Notes: generated from the letters alone by a model not told the origin. Positions 6,899 to 16,198 are shown, counted from the first letter of the stretch. The stretch is DNA of 33,898 nt from JANQKX01 sp039028695 (GCA_039028695.1 JBCCHN010000046.1:1-33898), one strand, 5' to 3'. Program-made: numbers and translations.

Positions 6899-7944
6899 CA
6901 GCCCGCTGCGGCCTCAGATTTGGGCGTGGTTCGGTCGAGAACGGAAAAATCCGACCTAATTTTTTCTATGATCCCATGTTTTTGCATATCAACAGCCACA
7001 CCAATCGCATTGGCAAATCCCAAAGCATCGGTGCCACCGTGACTCTTCACCGCGATGCCATTCAAGCCCAAAAACATGGCTCCATTGTAACGGCGCGGAT
7101 CGACCCTCTTGCGTAACTTTTGCATGGCGGAATGAGCGAAAAGGTATCCTAAGCCCGCCAAAAAGGAGGATTTGAAAGTCTGCCGCACATACTCGTTGAT
7201 GAGTTTGGCGGTGCCTTCTGCCGTCTTTAGGGCCACGTTTCCGGTAAAGCCATCGGTGACCACCACATCAACCGTGCCCTTAGCAATATCGTCGCCCTCC
7301 ACAAAACCAAAAAAGCGGCCAGGCAGTTGATCCCGGCGCAAGACCGCGCTGGCCTCGTGCAGGGACTCATGTCCTTTAATCTCTTCGGAGCCCACGTTGA
7401 GCAGGCCATAGGTCGGTTCCTTAATGCCCAGCACCGACCGAGCAAAGGCGTTTCCCATGACGGCGAAATCAATCAGATTGTCCGAGTCACAAGACACATT
7501 CGCTCCCAAATCCAGCATAACGGTTTCGCCATGCATGGTCGGAAAAAAGCTCGCGATGGCGGGGCGACTTACCCCGGGAAGTGTCTTGAGTACAAATTTT
7601 GACATGGCCATCAAGGCCCCGGTATTGCCGGCCGAGACCACACCGCTACAGCGCCCCTCCGACACGGAATTGATCGCCAAGCGCATACTCGAATTGCGTC
7701 CCGACCGCAGCGCCACCGACGGCTTTTCGTCACTGCGCACCACATCATCGGTGTGAACAACAGACGACACGGCTTCCAATTGGGGAAATTTGCCCAACAG
7801 AGGGGCGATCTCGGACTCACGACCAAACAGTACGAAATCCACATTGGGCCATCGTTCGCGGGCGATATTGGCACCCACGATAACCATCTCAGGCGCCGTA
7901 TCACCGCCCATGGCATCTAGCGCTATGGTTACCCGCTCAGCCAC
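6898..7944 (-). CDS. plsX: Phosphate acyltransferase PlsX
   Basis: A 348-residue protein converting acyl-ACP to acyl-phosphate, the donor for PlsY in phosphatidic acid synthesis; it acts peripherally at the inner membrane. Family landmarks are IALDAMGGDTAPE near the N-terminus, SVALRSGRNSSMRLAI, the central GVVSAGNTGALMAMSK, MLDLGANVSC and VVTDGFTGNVALKTAEG. Length is normal. It is preceded by rpmF (101 bases upstream) and overlaps fabH by the ATGA, giving the rpmF-plsX-fabH arrangement that coordinates ribosome and membrane synthesis in many proteobacteria. Confidence 0.97.
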   Translation of the reverse strand: MAERVTIALDAMGGDTAPEMVIVGANIARERWPNVDFVLFGRESEIAPLLGKFPQLEAVSSVVHTDDVVRSDEKPSVALRSGRNSSMRLAINSVSEGRCSGVVSAGNTGALMAMSKFVLKTLPGVSRPAIASFFPTMHGETVMLDLGANVSCDSDNLIDFAVMGNAFARSVLGIKEPTYGLLNVGSEEIKGHESLHEASAVLRRDQLPGRFFGFVEGDDIAKGTVDVVVTDGFTGNVALKTAEGTAKLINEYVRQTFKSSFLAGLGYLFAHSAMQKLRKRVDPRRYNGAMFLGLNGIAVKSHGGTDALGFANAIGVAVDMQKHGIIEKIRSDFSVLDRTTPKSEAAAG

Positions 7945-8045
7945 TCTGCCCCCGCTACTCTGGCCCCGCTACTTGGCCCCATATTTGTGCCAAAGCGCCA
8001 TGACCCAAACGGATAACCGTCATAGGCCGAGGGCCTTGTAACCCT

Positions 8046-8228
8046 TTACCCGGCGTTCGCTTCGACGACCTCTCGACCATCGTAATATCCGCACGGAGAA
8101 CAAACGTGGTGGGGCCTTTTCAGTTCGCCACAACTGGAACATTCATGAAAATTGCTCGCCACCAAGGCGTCATGTCCCCGGCGCATACCCCGCCGAGATC
8201 GGGAAATTTTACTCTTTGGAACCGCCAT
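8046..8228 (-). CDS. rpmF: 50S ribosomal protein L32
   Basis: A 60-residue ribosomal protein beginning MAVPKSKISRSRRGMRRGHD, the L32 signature. It is the zinc-ribbon (C+) form: Cys30, Cys33, Cys43 and Cys46 are all present. The basic N-terminus threads into 23S rRNA. I chose the ATG at 8228 because L32 proteins begin with MAVPK; an in-frame ATG at 8246 would add six residues. It lies 103 bases after DUF177/YceD, its usual partner, and just before plsX. Confidence 0.95.
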   Translation of the reverse strand: MAVPKSKISRSRRGMRRGHDALVASNFHECSSCGELKRPHHVCSPCGYYDGREVVEANAG

Positions 8229-8331
8229 TATCTTCGTCTTTCGCACTCATCTCAATAGCGAGCTTAGTGTGCCGCTTATTAGCCAATTTAAAACCCGGCG
8301 GCAAGCCTGGGTCACACTCAACCTTCAGCCC

Positions 8332-8946
8332 CTACTGCATTCGATCCTTCAATACCTCAAGGGCTGCAAATGGATTATCTTTTCGCATTTTCAAGCTTTC
8401 TGCATCGTCTCTATCCGATGCACTCGCCTGATCCAAGAAATGCATTGCCAAATGGCCGTCTTCAGTCTCGGGCGCCTTTGAGCACCGGGGATAGGGATCA
8501 AGTGCCAGAATCAAATTTTGGACCGCCCACTCCCCCACATCGAACCCGTCTTGCCCGAAAAACTCCGGTGCCTCTAAAGCATCTGGATCCATCATGACCG
8601 CGTCCGATCGGGAACCTCGACCTGATGCATCATTCGGCGCTGTCAAACTTAAGTCTTGGCTCAAACGCTCCCTTACATGATTGGTAACCGGCTCCAGGGT
8701 CACGACGCAGGTTTGCACCACATCAGCCTGAAGATCGGCCTCCAAGCGGTATATCTTTCCGCCCCGCCGGGGCGCAATCGTGACCGTCACGGCGAAATCG
8801 CGCAGCGCCAACAAACCGGCGCGCTCGGCAATGGCCTGGGCCTCGGCCGGCGTGGCGACATATTCGGTCTCTAGACGCCCGGCACCCAGTCGGTCCCGCG
8901 GCACCACACGAGAAAATTCGCTCACCTTGGAATGAGCGACCTCCAT
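8332..8946 (-). CDS. DUF177 (YceD-type) protein
   Basis: A 204-residue DUF177/YceD-family protein, the usual upstream neighbour of rpmF. YceD proteins are implicated in 23S rRNA processing or accumulation; the biochemical mechanism is not settled. The recognisable core is LEADLQADVVQTCVVTLEPV at mid-protein, followed by an acidic segment with MDPDALEAPEFFGQDGFDVGEW and the C-terminal LILALDPYPRC. I chose the ATG at 8946 because AGGGG precedes it by about eight bases; the in-frame ATG at 8979 would add eleven residues. It is separated from the bc1 chaperone by 187 bases and so probably starts the rpmF-plsX-fabH transcript. Confidence 0.88.
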   Translation of the reverse strand: MEVAHSKVSEFSRVVPRDRLGAGRLETEYVATPAEAQAIAERAGLLALRDFAVTVTIAPRRGGKIYRLEADLQADVVQTCVVTLEPVTNHVRERLSQDLSLTAPNDASGRGSRSDAVMMDPDALEAPEFFGQDGFDVGEWAVQNLILALDPYPRCSKAPETEDGHLAMHFLDQASASDRDDAESLKMRKDNPFAALEVLKDRMQ

Positions 8947-9133
8947 CGCAATACCCCTGATTCTGATGTGAAACGTCAAGAATGGCGTGAAAAGCGGCGC
9001 ACATTAGGAAAATGCCGCTCATAGGTCAAACAAATTTCCCCGGACGGATACCGACCTTTAACGTACTCCCGGGCTCCAGGCGGTGCTACCATGCGCAGAC
9101 CATACTCCACCAAAAAAATTGGCTGAAGTCTCC

Positions 9134-9679
9134 TCAGTTTGCCGCCGGCGGCGGGGCGAATGTCACCTGTCCTTCCGAGAGGTCAGCAACCGCCTGATGG
9201 GCCAAATGGTCTCGTTGATCGTGGATGTAACGCGCCATCGCCGCCACACTCTCAGGAGCAACGTCAGAGAGGGTTCCATAAAGGTTTCGCTGAATCGCAG
9301 CTTCAAGCTCCTCGGACGCCCCCCGCAGCCCCAACTCATAGGCCGCGATTCGGCCGTAAAAGGCCTGAACCATCTTCTTGACCCTCTTACCCACACCCAA
9401 ATCCCCAGCCCCCATCTCCCGCAAGGATTCGTCCATATCCGCGAAGAAGAGGTCGTGGAGCCGTTGGCCCAGTATCGTGGTATTTTCATCCTCGCCCTTG
9501 AGGCGCTGCAACACCAAGAACACGTGGATGCAGATCAGCTCAAAACGGCCGTCTAGGCTATCAGGCACCTCCCAATCCCGATAAAATTGCGGGTGGCGCG
9601 CCTGTTGAACAATGGCCTCGTACAAGGGACGTTCCGCCGTCAGATCATTCTTTTTATTGAAGAACCCTTTTAGAACCAT
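9134..9679 (-). CDS. Ubiquinol-cytochrome c chaperone (Cbp3-type)
   Basis: A 181-residue protein of the ubiquinol-cytochrome c chaperone family, related to mitochondrial Cbp3, which helps cytochrome b of the bc1 complex mature. Landmarks: LYEAIVQQARHPQFYRDWEV near the N-terminus, DGRFELICIHVFLVLQRL, then HDLFFADMDESLREMGAGDL and VGKRVKKMVQAFYGR. This protein sits beside DUF177 and BamE genes in many alphaproteobacteria. No signal peptide is seen, so it acts in the cytoplasm or on the inner face of the membrane. It is transcribed divergently from the BamE gene over a 159-base gap. Confidence 0.88.
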   Translation of the reverse strand: MVLKGFFNKKNDLTAERPLYEAIVQQARHPQFYRDWEVPDSLDGRFELICIHVFLVLQRLKGEDENTTILGQRLHDLFFADMDESLREMGAGDLGVGKRVKKMVQAFYGRIAAYELGLRGASEELEAAIQRNLYGTLSDVAPESVAAMARYIHDQRDHLAHQAVADLSEGQVTFAPPPAAN

Positions 9680-9838
9680 GTTTTTGCTCGAATTTTCAGA
9701 AAAACCCGCCTATGATGGGTAGTTAGAGTAAGGATCGGCCAGCTTGGGGCTTGAATGGCATCGTCAGAACGATTTATCAAGCCCATATATCCCCAGCCAT
9801 AGATCGGTGATCAACTGGCGTTTATCGGGAGATTGCTG

Positions 9839-10342
9839 ATGGATACTGGCGAGACAGATGCGAGCAGCGGAACGATGGAAAAGCGGCGTTTTGTACCCTC
9901 TGTGGCAGTGCTCTTAGCCCTTGCAGGAACGATGGTGCTGGTAAGCGCCTGCGGCAACACGGTCTCGGTCCGTGGCAATTACCCTGAGGCAGAGGTTGTG
10001 GACTCCATCACGCCCGGTATCGATAGCCGCCGGGACGTTGTGGACCGCCTTGGCTCCCCTTCTACCCTTTCTACCTTCGAGGATCGAAAGTGGTATTACG
10101 TCGGACAGGTCATGGAGCAACGCGCCTTCCTTAAACCCGACGTGGTAGCCCGGCGGGTATTGGTGGTCAGTTTCGATGACACCGGTTTGGTCGAGGAAAC
10201 CGTCAGCATGAACCTGGACGATGGCTTCGAGGTGGACCCGGTCTCGCGGGTAACCCCTACGGAAGGCCGGGAATTCACCATCTGGCAACAGCTATTGGGC
10301 AATTTCAACCGCCTTCCCGGATCGGTGGGCGGCGACCAATAA
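9839..10342 (+). CDS. bamE: Outer membrane assembly lipoprotein BamE (SmpA/OmlA)
   Basis: A 167-residue lipoprotein of the SmpA/OmlA family, a subunit of the BAM complex that inserts beta-barrel proteins into the outer membrane. The signal peptide (EKRRFVPSVAVLLALAGTMV) ends in the lipobox LVSAC, with the modified Cys at residue 38. The mature domain shows the family pattern ITPGIDSRRDVVDRLGSPS and the strand KWYYVGQVMEQRAF. GGGAG seven bases before the ATG at 9839 supports this start; the next ATG (9875) would give a shorter n-region and is a serious alternative. Divergent from the bc1 chaperone. Confidence 0.9.
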   Translation: MDTGETDASSGTMEKRRFVPSVAVLLALAGTMVLVSACGNTVSVRGNYPEAEVVDSITPGIDSRRDVVDRLGSPSTLSTFEDRKWYYVGQVMEQRAFLKPDVVARRVLVVSFDDTGLVEETVSMNLDDGFEVDPVSRVTPTEGREFTIWQQLLGNFNRLPGSVGGDQ

Positions 10343-10435
10343 GCCGCCGCTTCATTTTTTCTCGAATCAAAATGGACGCTGAAGAGCTTAAGGTTCGGCA
10401 TACAAACGTCATACCGCTTTGGCTATGCTTGCAAT

Positions 10436-12064
10436 ATGTTAACGCAGGCTGACGACTACCGATCACTCCGAAAGACTTTTTCCTGGGATCTGCCCGCCCG
10501 CTACAATATCGCTGTGGATGTCTGCGACAAATGGGCCACGAGCGATCCCAGTCGCCTGGCTCTCCTGCACATCGACTCCAAGGGTGTCCTGGAGCATTGG
10601 ACCTTCCAGATGCTCGCCCGCAGTTCCAATCGCCTGGCCAACCTCTTATCAGATCAGGGCATTGGACAGGGCGACCGGATCGGCATATTGCTCCCGCAAG
10701 GCCCGGCAACCGCTTTGGCTCACCTGGCTACCTATAAATTGGGGGCGATCGCAGTACCGCTATTTTGCCTCTTCGGCCCGGATGCGTTGGCCTATCGCCT
10801 AGGGAATGCTGGCGCCAGAGCTCTCATTACGGATCAATCCGGTTTGGAGAAGATAGACCATGTCCGCGCTCACCTTACGTCTCTCGAATTGATCCTCAGC
10901 TGCGATGGACCGGCCAGCGGCGCCATTGATATGGCACAAGGCATGCAATCGGCACGCGATCTTTTTCACCCTGTCGATACCGCAGCCGACGACCCGGCCG
11001 TGATCATCTACACCTCGGGCACCACAGGTCCCCCCAAAGGCGCGCTGCATGCGCACCGCGTTCTCCTGGGACACCTGCCGGGGGTCGAAATGCCTCATGA
11101 ATTTTTCCCGCAAAATGGCGATCTTTTTTGGACACCAGCCGACTGGGCCTGGATCGGCGGGCTCTTCGACGTGCTGCTGCCGGCTTGGCATCATGGGATC
11201 CCGGTACTTTCCCATCGCTTTGCCAAATTCGATCCGGAAAAGGCCTTTCACCTAATGGGCGAACAGGGAGTGCGCAACATGTTCATGCCACCGACCGCCC
11301 TAAAGATGATGCGTCAGGTATCCAGACCCCGCGAGCGATTTAACTGTCGCCTGCGCTCGCTGGGCAGTGGGGGCGAGTCCCTGGGTTCGGACACTCTTGC
11401 CTGGGCTCAAGAGGCCTTTGGCCTGACGGTCAACGAATTTTACGGCCAAACCGAATGCAATCTGGTGCTGTCGAACTGCGCCGGGCTCATGCCTGTGGCG
11501 CCCGGATCCATGGGACGGCCGGTCCCGGGTCATGATGTGGCGATCATCAACGACAAAGGGCAGGTCTGCAGCTCCGGCGAAACCGGAACGATTGCTATCC
11601 GCCGGCCGGACCCGGTCATGTTCCTCGGCTATTGGCAAAACCCAGAAGCGACACGGGAGAAGTTCATCGGCGACTGGTTGATCACCGGTGACAAGGGCTG
11701 GCGGGACGAGAGCGATTATTTTTACTTTTTGGCACGCGATGACGATCTCATTTCTTCCGGCGGCTACCGCATCGGGCCTGCTGAGGTAGAGAATTGCTTG
11801 ATCAAACATCCGGCCGTCGCCCTGGCTGCGGTCATCGGTGTGCCGGACGCCTTGCGCGGCCAACGCATCAAGGCTTTTCTGGTCCTGGAAAAAGGCCACC
11901 AGGGCGATCAAGCCTTACGCGAGGCCATTCAAGACTTTGTCCGCACGCAATTGGCGGCTCACGAATACCCTCGGGAGATCGCGTTCGTGGCTGAGCTGCC
12001 CATGACCGCGACAGGCAAGATCATGCGGCGGCAGCTCCGCGACACATCGCCCGACCCGGATTGA
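10436..12064 (+). CDS. AMP-forming acyl-CoA synthetase
   Basis: A 542-residue ANL-superfamily ligase that activates a carboxylic acid as acyl-AMP and transfers it to CoA. All core motifs are present: IYTSGTTGPPKGALHAH (about 191-207), YGQTE (336-340), ITGDKG (416-421), SSGGYRIGPAEVE hinge (440-452) and the catalytic lysine in TATGKIMRR (Lys528). The HTPADWAWIGGLFD-type segment (FWTPADWAWI) resembles medium-chain and acetyl/propionyl-type synthetases (ACSM-like). The exact chain length cannot be read from the sequence. The ATG at 10436 has no strong ribosome binding site. It follows bamE by 93 bases in the same direction and ends at a strong terminator. Confidence 0.9.
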   Translation: MLTQADDYRSLRKTFSWDLPARYNIAVDVCDKWATSDPSRLALLHIDSKGVLEHWTFQMLARSSNRLANLLSDQGIGQGDRIGILLPQGPATALAHLATYKLGAIAVPLFCLFGPDALAYRLGNAGARALITDQSGLEKIDHVRAHLTSLELILSCDGPASGAIDMAQGMQSARDLFHPVDTAADDPAVIIYTSGTTGPPKGALHAHRVLLGHLPGVEMPHEFFPQNGDLFWTPADWAWIGGLFDVLLPAWHHGIPVLSHRFAKFDPEKAFHLMGEQGVRNMFMPPTALKMMRQVSRPRERFNCRLRSLGSGGESLGSDTLAWAQEAFGLTVNEFYGQTECNLVLSNCAGLMPVAPGSMGRPVPGHDVAIINDKGQVCSSGETGTIAIRRPDPVMFLGYWQNPEATREKFIGDWLITGDKGWRDESDYFYFLARDDDLISSGGYRIGPAEVENCLIKHPAVALAAVIGVPDALRGQRIKAFLVLEKGHQGDQALREAIQDFVRTQLAAHEYPREIAFVAELPMTATGKIMRRQLRDTSPDPD

Positions 12065-12086
12065 TTGGATCGGCCCCTGTTATCGC

Positions 12087-12128
12087 AAAAAAAACGGCTC
12101 CATCCGACCTGGATGGAGCCGCCTTTTT
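12087..12128. terminator. Bidirectional intrinsic terminator
   Basis: A perfect ten-base inverted repeat, GGCTCCATCC (12096-12105) and GGATGGAGCC (12111-12120), surrounds a five-base loop. An A-run (12087-12094) lies on one side and a T-run (12124-12128) on the other, so it can stop both the acyl-CoA synthetase transcript (plus) and the hppA transcript (minus). Confidence 0.9.
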
Positions 12129-12146
12129 AGATAGAGCACTCTGGTT

Positions 12147-14249
12147 TTAGTGAGCCAAAACCGCCAACAGCAGCAAGGCCACGATGTTGGTAATCTTAAT
12201 CATGGGATTGACCGCCGGGCCAGCCGTATCCTTATAGGGATCACCTACCGTATCGCCGGTCACAGCGGCCTTATGAGCTTCCGAGCCCTTGCCGCCATAG
12301 TTGCCGTCCTCAATGTACTTCTTGGCGTTATCCCAAGCCCCGCCGCCGGCAGTCATGGAAATGGCCACGAAGATACCGGTCACGATCACGCCCAAGAGCA
12401 TAGCGCCGACGGACGACAAGGCCGCGCCCTGTCCCGCGATGGCATCGATCACGAAGTAGAGGACCACGGGTGAGAGCACCGGCAGCATGGAGGGGATAAT
12501 CATCTCCTTAATGGCCGCCTTGGTCAGCAAGTCCACGCAGGTGCCGTATTCCGGTTTACCTGTGCCTTCCATAATGCCCGGAATTTCCTTGAACTGGCGG
12601 CGCACTTCCACCACCACCGAGCCGGCAGCCCGGCCCACTGCGGTCATGCCCATGGCACCGAAGAGATAAGGCAGCAAGCCGCCGATCAAGAGCCCAACAA
12701 CCACGTAAGGGTTGGACAGGGAGAAATCGATACCCCCTGCCGAAAGGTCTAGTGCGCCGCTCTGAATAAAGTAATCCAGATCCGAGGTATAAGCCGCAAA
12801 GAGCACCAAGGCACCCAAGCCCGCCGAACCGATGGCATAGCCCTTGGTCACGGCCTTGGTGGTGTTACCCACGGCATCCAAGGCATCTGTCGTCTTGCGC
12901 ACATTCTCATCGAGCTCCGCCATTTCAGCGATGCCGCCCGCGTTGTCTGTCACCGGGCCATAAGCATCCAGGGCCACCACCATGCCCGCCAGGGCCAGCA
13001 TGGTCGTCACCGCGATGGCAATGCCCAAGAGACCGGCCAAAAGGTGGGTCACAATGATGCCCGCCACGATGATCAGGGCAGGAATGGCCGTGGCTTCCAT
13101 GGAAATAGCCAGGCCCTGAATGACGTTGGTGCCATGGCCCGTTTCGGAAGATTTGGCCACTGAGCGAACCGGGCGGTAGTTGGTGCCCGTATAGTACTCG
13201 GTCACCCAGATGATGGCGCCGGTGATCACCAGGCCGACAATGCCGCAGTAAAAGAGCTGGCTGCCCTCAAAGCTGCGATCGCCCACAGTGAAGACCGTGC
13301 TCATGCCCAAGATCCATTCGGTGATGGGCCACAGCAGAATGGCCGACAGAACCGCCGAGGCGATGAAGCCCTTATAAAGCGCCCCCATGATGTTCTGAGA
13401 GGAGCCCAGCTTTACAAAAAGCGTGCCGATCACCGAGGTAATGATGCAGGTTCCGCCGATCACCAAAGGATAGACCATCATGCTGGCCACGTGCTCGGTA
13501 CCGACAAAAAAGATCGAGCACAAAACCATGGTAGCCACGACCGTGACCGCATAGGTCTCGAAAAGGTCGGCGGCCATCCCGGCGCAGTCGCCCACGTTAT
13601 CGCCTACGTTATCGGCGATCACCGCCGGATTGCGGGGATCGTCCTCGGGAATACCGGCTTCCACCTTACCCACCAGGTCGGCGCCCACGTCGGCGCCCTT
13701 GGTGAAGATGCCGCCGCCCAAACGGGCGAAGATGGAGATCAGCGAGGCGCCGAAGCCCAATGCCACGAGCGGATCAATCAGTCCCCGCCCTTCAGCGCCG
13801 AATATCAGCAAGATCGCGTAGTAACCGGCCACCGCCAATAGAGCCAGACCCGCCACCAGCATGCCGGTGATGGCACCGGATTTGAAGGCGATTTCCAACC
13901 CGCTCGCCAGGCTGTTGCGCGCGGCCTCGGCGGTTCGCACGTTGGCGCGCACCGACACATACATCCCGATATAACCGGTCGCCCCAGAAAGGGCCGCGCC
14001 AATCAGAAAGCCGATACCGACGGCAAAGCCCAAAAGGATGATCAGCAAGACACAAATCACCACCCCGACAATCGCGATGGTCCGATACTGCCGATTCAAA
14101 TAAGCCTGGGCCCCTTCTTGGACCGCACCGGCAATCTCCTGCATGCGTTCTGTTCCGGCGGAAGCCGACAAAACGCTCTTGGATGCCCAAACACCATAGC
14201 AAATCGCCAAGACGCCGCAGGCGAGGACAAATAGCAACTCGATGACCAT
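12147..14249 (-). CDS. hppA: Membrane proton-pumping pyrophosphatase, K+-independent
   Basis: A 700-residue integral membrane pyrophosphatase with about 16 helices that couples PPi hydrolysis to ion pumping across the inner membrane. The PPi/Mg site is intact: DVGADLVGKVE (187-197), EDDPRNPAVIADNVGDNVGD (202-221) and the C-terminal GGGAWDNAKKYIEDG and DTVGDPYKDTAGPA. The potassium-dependence position carries lysine (NTTKAVTKG, Lys465 and Thr468), the signature of the K+-independent, H+-transporting class; K+-dependent enzymes have Ala and Gly there. The start is supported by AGGGG a short distance upstream. It follows thiL, the FliL-like gene and an MFS gene on the same strand. Confidence 0.96.
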   Translation of the reverse strand: MVIELLFVLACGVLAICYGVWASKSVLSASAGTERMQEIAGAVQEGAQAYLNRQYRTIAIVGVVICVLLIILLGFAVGIGFLIGAALSGATGYIGMYVSVRANVRTAEAARNSLASGLEIAFKSGAITGMLVAGLALLAVAGYYAILLIFGAEGRGLIDPLVALGFGASLISIFARLGGGIFTKGADVGADLVGKVEAGIPEDDPRNPAVIADNVGDNVGDCAGMAADLFETYAVTVVATMVLCSIFFVGTEHVASMMVYPLVIGGTCIITSVIGTLFVKLGSSQNIMGALYKGFIASAVLSAILLWPITEWILGMSTVFTVGDRSFEGSQLFYCGIVGLVITGAIIWVTEYYTGTNYRPVRSVAKSSETGHGTNVIQGLAISMEATAIPALIIVAGIIVTHLLAGLLGIAIAVTTMLALAGMVVALDAYGPVTDNAGGIAEMAELDENVRKTTDALDAVGNTTKAVTKGYAIGSAGLGALVLFAAYTSDLDYFIQSGALDLSAGGIDFSLSNPYVVVGLLIGGLLPYLFGAMGMTAVGRAAGSVVVEVRRQFKEIPGIMEGTGKPEYGTCVDLLTKAAIKEMIIPSMLPVLSPVVLYFVIDAIAGQGAALSSVGAMLLGVIVTGIFVAISMTAGGGAWDNAKKYIEDGNYGGKGSEAHKAAVTGDTVGDPYKDTAGPAVNPMIKITNIVALLLLAVLAH

Positions 14250-14317
14250 AGAGTTTTCCCCTAAGTGATGATCCGGCCCCCAAAGCTGAATGCCCCCCGG
14301 AGACCACTAGAAACGCG

Positions 14318-14342
14318 GCCCTGTCCTGGAGTCGGACAGGGC
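14318..14342 (-). terminator. Hairpin between MFS gene and hppA
   Basis: Nine perfectly paired bases (GCCCTGTCC/GGACAGGGC) enclose a seven-base loop, about 90 bases after the MFS stop and 70 bases before hppA. The following minus-strand tract is CGCGTTTCT, so the T-run is poor. It may be a weak terminator or a structure in the hppA leader. Confidence 0.4.
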
Positions 14343-14432
14343 GCGGTGAAAAATGCGCGCGGAAAATGCCAGAATCGCTCGTCCATGGCAACCGATTGCA
14401 CGGCGAAAAGACGGACTTTTCTGAGCCCGCTC

Positions 14433-15626
14433 CTAGGCAGAGGTTAAGGCGGCTTGGCGCTCCCGTCGGCCCAGCCAGAAAATCAGGACCATAACGCCCA
14501 AGAGGCCCGGTAAAACCACCAAGTTAACCGCCTCCCAACCGATGCTGCTGAATAGGAAACCGGAAGAAAAGGCGGTTACAACTGTCGCGCCGAAGACACA
14601 AAAATCGTTAAATGCCTGTACCTTAGCTTTTTCTTCTGGCATATAGGTTTCGGTCAGAAGCGTGGTGCCCCCGACAAAGAGGAAGTTCCAGCCCAAGCCT
14701 AGCAGCACAAGCGCCGTCCAAAACTGAATGATTTCCACGCCGGACAGGTTTACGGCGATGGCGCCACAGATAAGCACGGCCCCAACCTGTAAAATGCGCA
14801 GGTTACCGAACCGATGAATGAGGCTGCCAGTGAAGAAGGACGGCAAGAACATGGCGACCACATGGGATTGGATCACCACTGTTGAGGCCGCAAAGGGATG
14901 GGCGCAGGCCGCCATCGCCAAGGGCGTCGAGACCATGACCAGATTCATCGCCCCATAACCAACCATGGCACAGAGGACAGCAACAATCACCTTGGGCTGG
15001 CGCACTAGGAGATTCAGGGGCCGTCCGGAGGAGCGATACTCGCTCTTGTTGGGCGGCGGGATATCCAAAAACTGAAACAGCACCAAGCAGCCAAGCGACA
15101 AGCCGACCACGGCCAGGTAACTGCCTGCAAATAGAATGGGGGCAAAGAGGTCCTTGGCTTGTTTGGCCAATTCCGGCCCCAGAATGGCCGCAACTAAACC
15201 GCCGGCCATGACATAGGAAATGGCGCGGCTGCGATAGGCGACCTCCACCCCATCAGCGGCTGCAAACCTGAGATAGGAAAGATGTGCAGCCCAGGCCCCC
15301 AAAAAGAAGGATCCCAAGCAGAACAGCTCAAAATCGGCCCGATAGACCGCATAAGCAGATAGGATTCCTGCAATGATGCCCAAAAAAGCGCCCAAGGAAA
15401 AACCGGCACGCCGTCCGTATCGCCCCATGATCAAGGAAGCTGGAATGGTCGCCATCATTGTCCCGACGAACTGGATGGAGAGAGGCAAGGTACTTAAGGA
15501 AGGCTCAGGCGCCAGCCCCGCGCCGACCAAAGCAGATATTGTGATGGACAGAGACATGCAGCTCATACCCATGGCCTGGCAACTGGCCAGCAGGATCACA
15601 TTACGGGCAAGAGATTTTGGCGGCAT
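14433..15626 (-). CDS. MFS transporter
   Basis: A roughly 397-residue major facilitator with twelve hydrophobic helices and the typical loop MGRYGRRAGF between helices 2 and 3. The central cytoplasmic loop (IPPPNKSEYRSSGRP) separates the two six-helix halves, and a second-half motif SLIHRFGNLRILQ mirrors the first. Near helix 10 there is GLGWNFLFVGGTTLLTETY, which resembles a group of uncharacterised bacterial MFS proteins. The substrate is unknown. An in-frame TTG at 15653 would add nine residues; I prefer the ATG at 15626 although neither has a clear ribosome binding site. It lies between the FliL-like gene and hppA. Confidence 0.85.
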   Translation of the reverse strand: MPPKSLARNVILLASCQAMGMSCMSLSITISALVGAGLAPEPSLSTLPLSIQFVGTMMATIPASLIMGRYGRRAGFSLGAFLGIIAGILSAYAVYRADFELFCLGSFFLGAWAAHLSYLRFAAADGVEVAYRSRAISYVMAGGLVAAILGPELAKQAKDLFAPILFAGSYLAVVGLSLGCLVLFQFLDIPPPNKSEYRSSGRPLNLLVRQPKVIVAVLCAMVGYGAMNLVMVSTPLAMAACAHPFAASTVVIQSHVVAMFLPSFFTGSLIHRFGNLRILQVGAVLICGAIAVNLSGVEIIQFWTALVLLGLGWNFLFVGGTTLLTETYMPEEKAKVQAFNDFCVFGATVVTAFSSGFLFSSIGWEAVNLVVLPGLLGVMVLIFWLGRRERQAALTSA

Positions 15627-15751
15627 GGCCGGAGTGTACGTGGGACCATCCAACCGGAAAAGGCGAAAGTCCGCAGAGCGGCTATCGCAAAAATGCAGGT
15701 CCGCAATGCAGGGCCTAAGAGAAGATCCGAATGGAGCGCCCGAGCGTCGGT

Positions 15752-16192
15752 CTACTTTCGGGTTTCCTTGATTTCCAGGTGAATGCCGGTGACGCGCGGC
15801 TCGTCCAAGAGCTCATTGCTGACCATGGCCAGACGCTGATGAACCAGAGGGGAATTAAAACCCTGCTCACGCACGATCTTCATGCCATAAAGGCCGTGGA
15901 GTTCAGTCAAAATCGCATCCTTGAGCTGCCGTTCTGTCGCGGCGACCTCAGGCTCGGTTTCTTTATCGTAGATCATCAAGGTCAAATACATCGTCAGGTG
16001 ATAGGTCACCTGACCCCGATCCAACACCGGGATCACGAAGGGCTCAAAGGAAAACATTCCGCCTTCGGGTTCATCCGCCATGGCCTCTTCCACGGCCTCA
16101 TCGCCGGACATGAAGAACCACCAATAGGCCCCTGCCCCCCCGCCTCCGAGGAGAAAAAGCACCGGCAATGCGATGAGCAGGATCTTTTTCAT
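15752..16192 (-). CDS. FliL-like single-pass membrane protein
   Basis: A 146-residue protein with an N-terminal membrane anchor (KKILLIALPVLFLLGGGGAGAYWWFF), an acidic linker (residues 30-44) and a periplasmic domain with the FliL-type pattern FEPFVIPVLDRGQVTYHLTM, then ATERQLKDAILTELHG. FliL proteins sit at the flagellar basal body next to stators and share the SPFH/stomatin-like fold. No flagellar gene is nearby, so the role is uncertain; a similar orphan next to thiL/hppA occurs in other Rhodospirillales as far as I recall. The start codon lies seven bases after a 16-base tandem array, with no normal ribosome binding site. Confidence 0.75.
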   Translation of the reverse strand: MKKILLIALPVLFLLGGGGAGAYWWFFMSGDEAVEEAMADEPEGGMFSFEPFVIPVLDRGQVTYHLTMYLTLMIYDKETEPEVAATERQLKDAILTELHGLYGMKIVREQGFNSPLVHQRLAMVSNELLDEPRVTGIHLEIKETRK

Positions 16193-16198
16193 CTATTA

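Noticed and set aside
11300..11911. 203-codon antisense frame within the acyl-CoA synthetase gene
   Set aside because: The sense gene has all ANL motifs in order; the antisense product resembles nothing.
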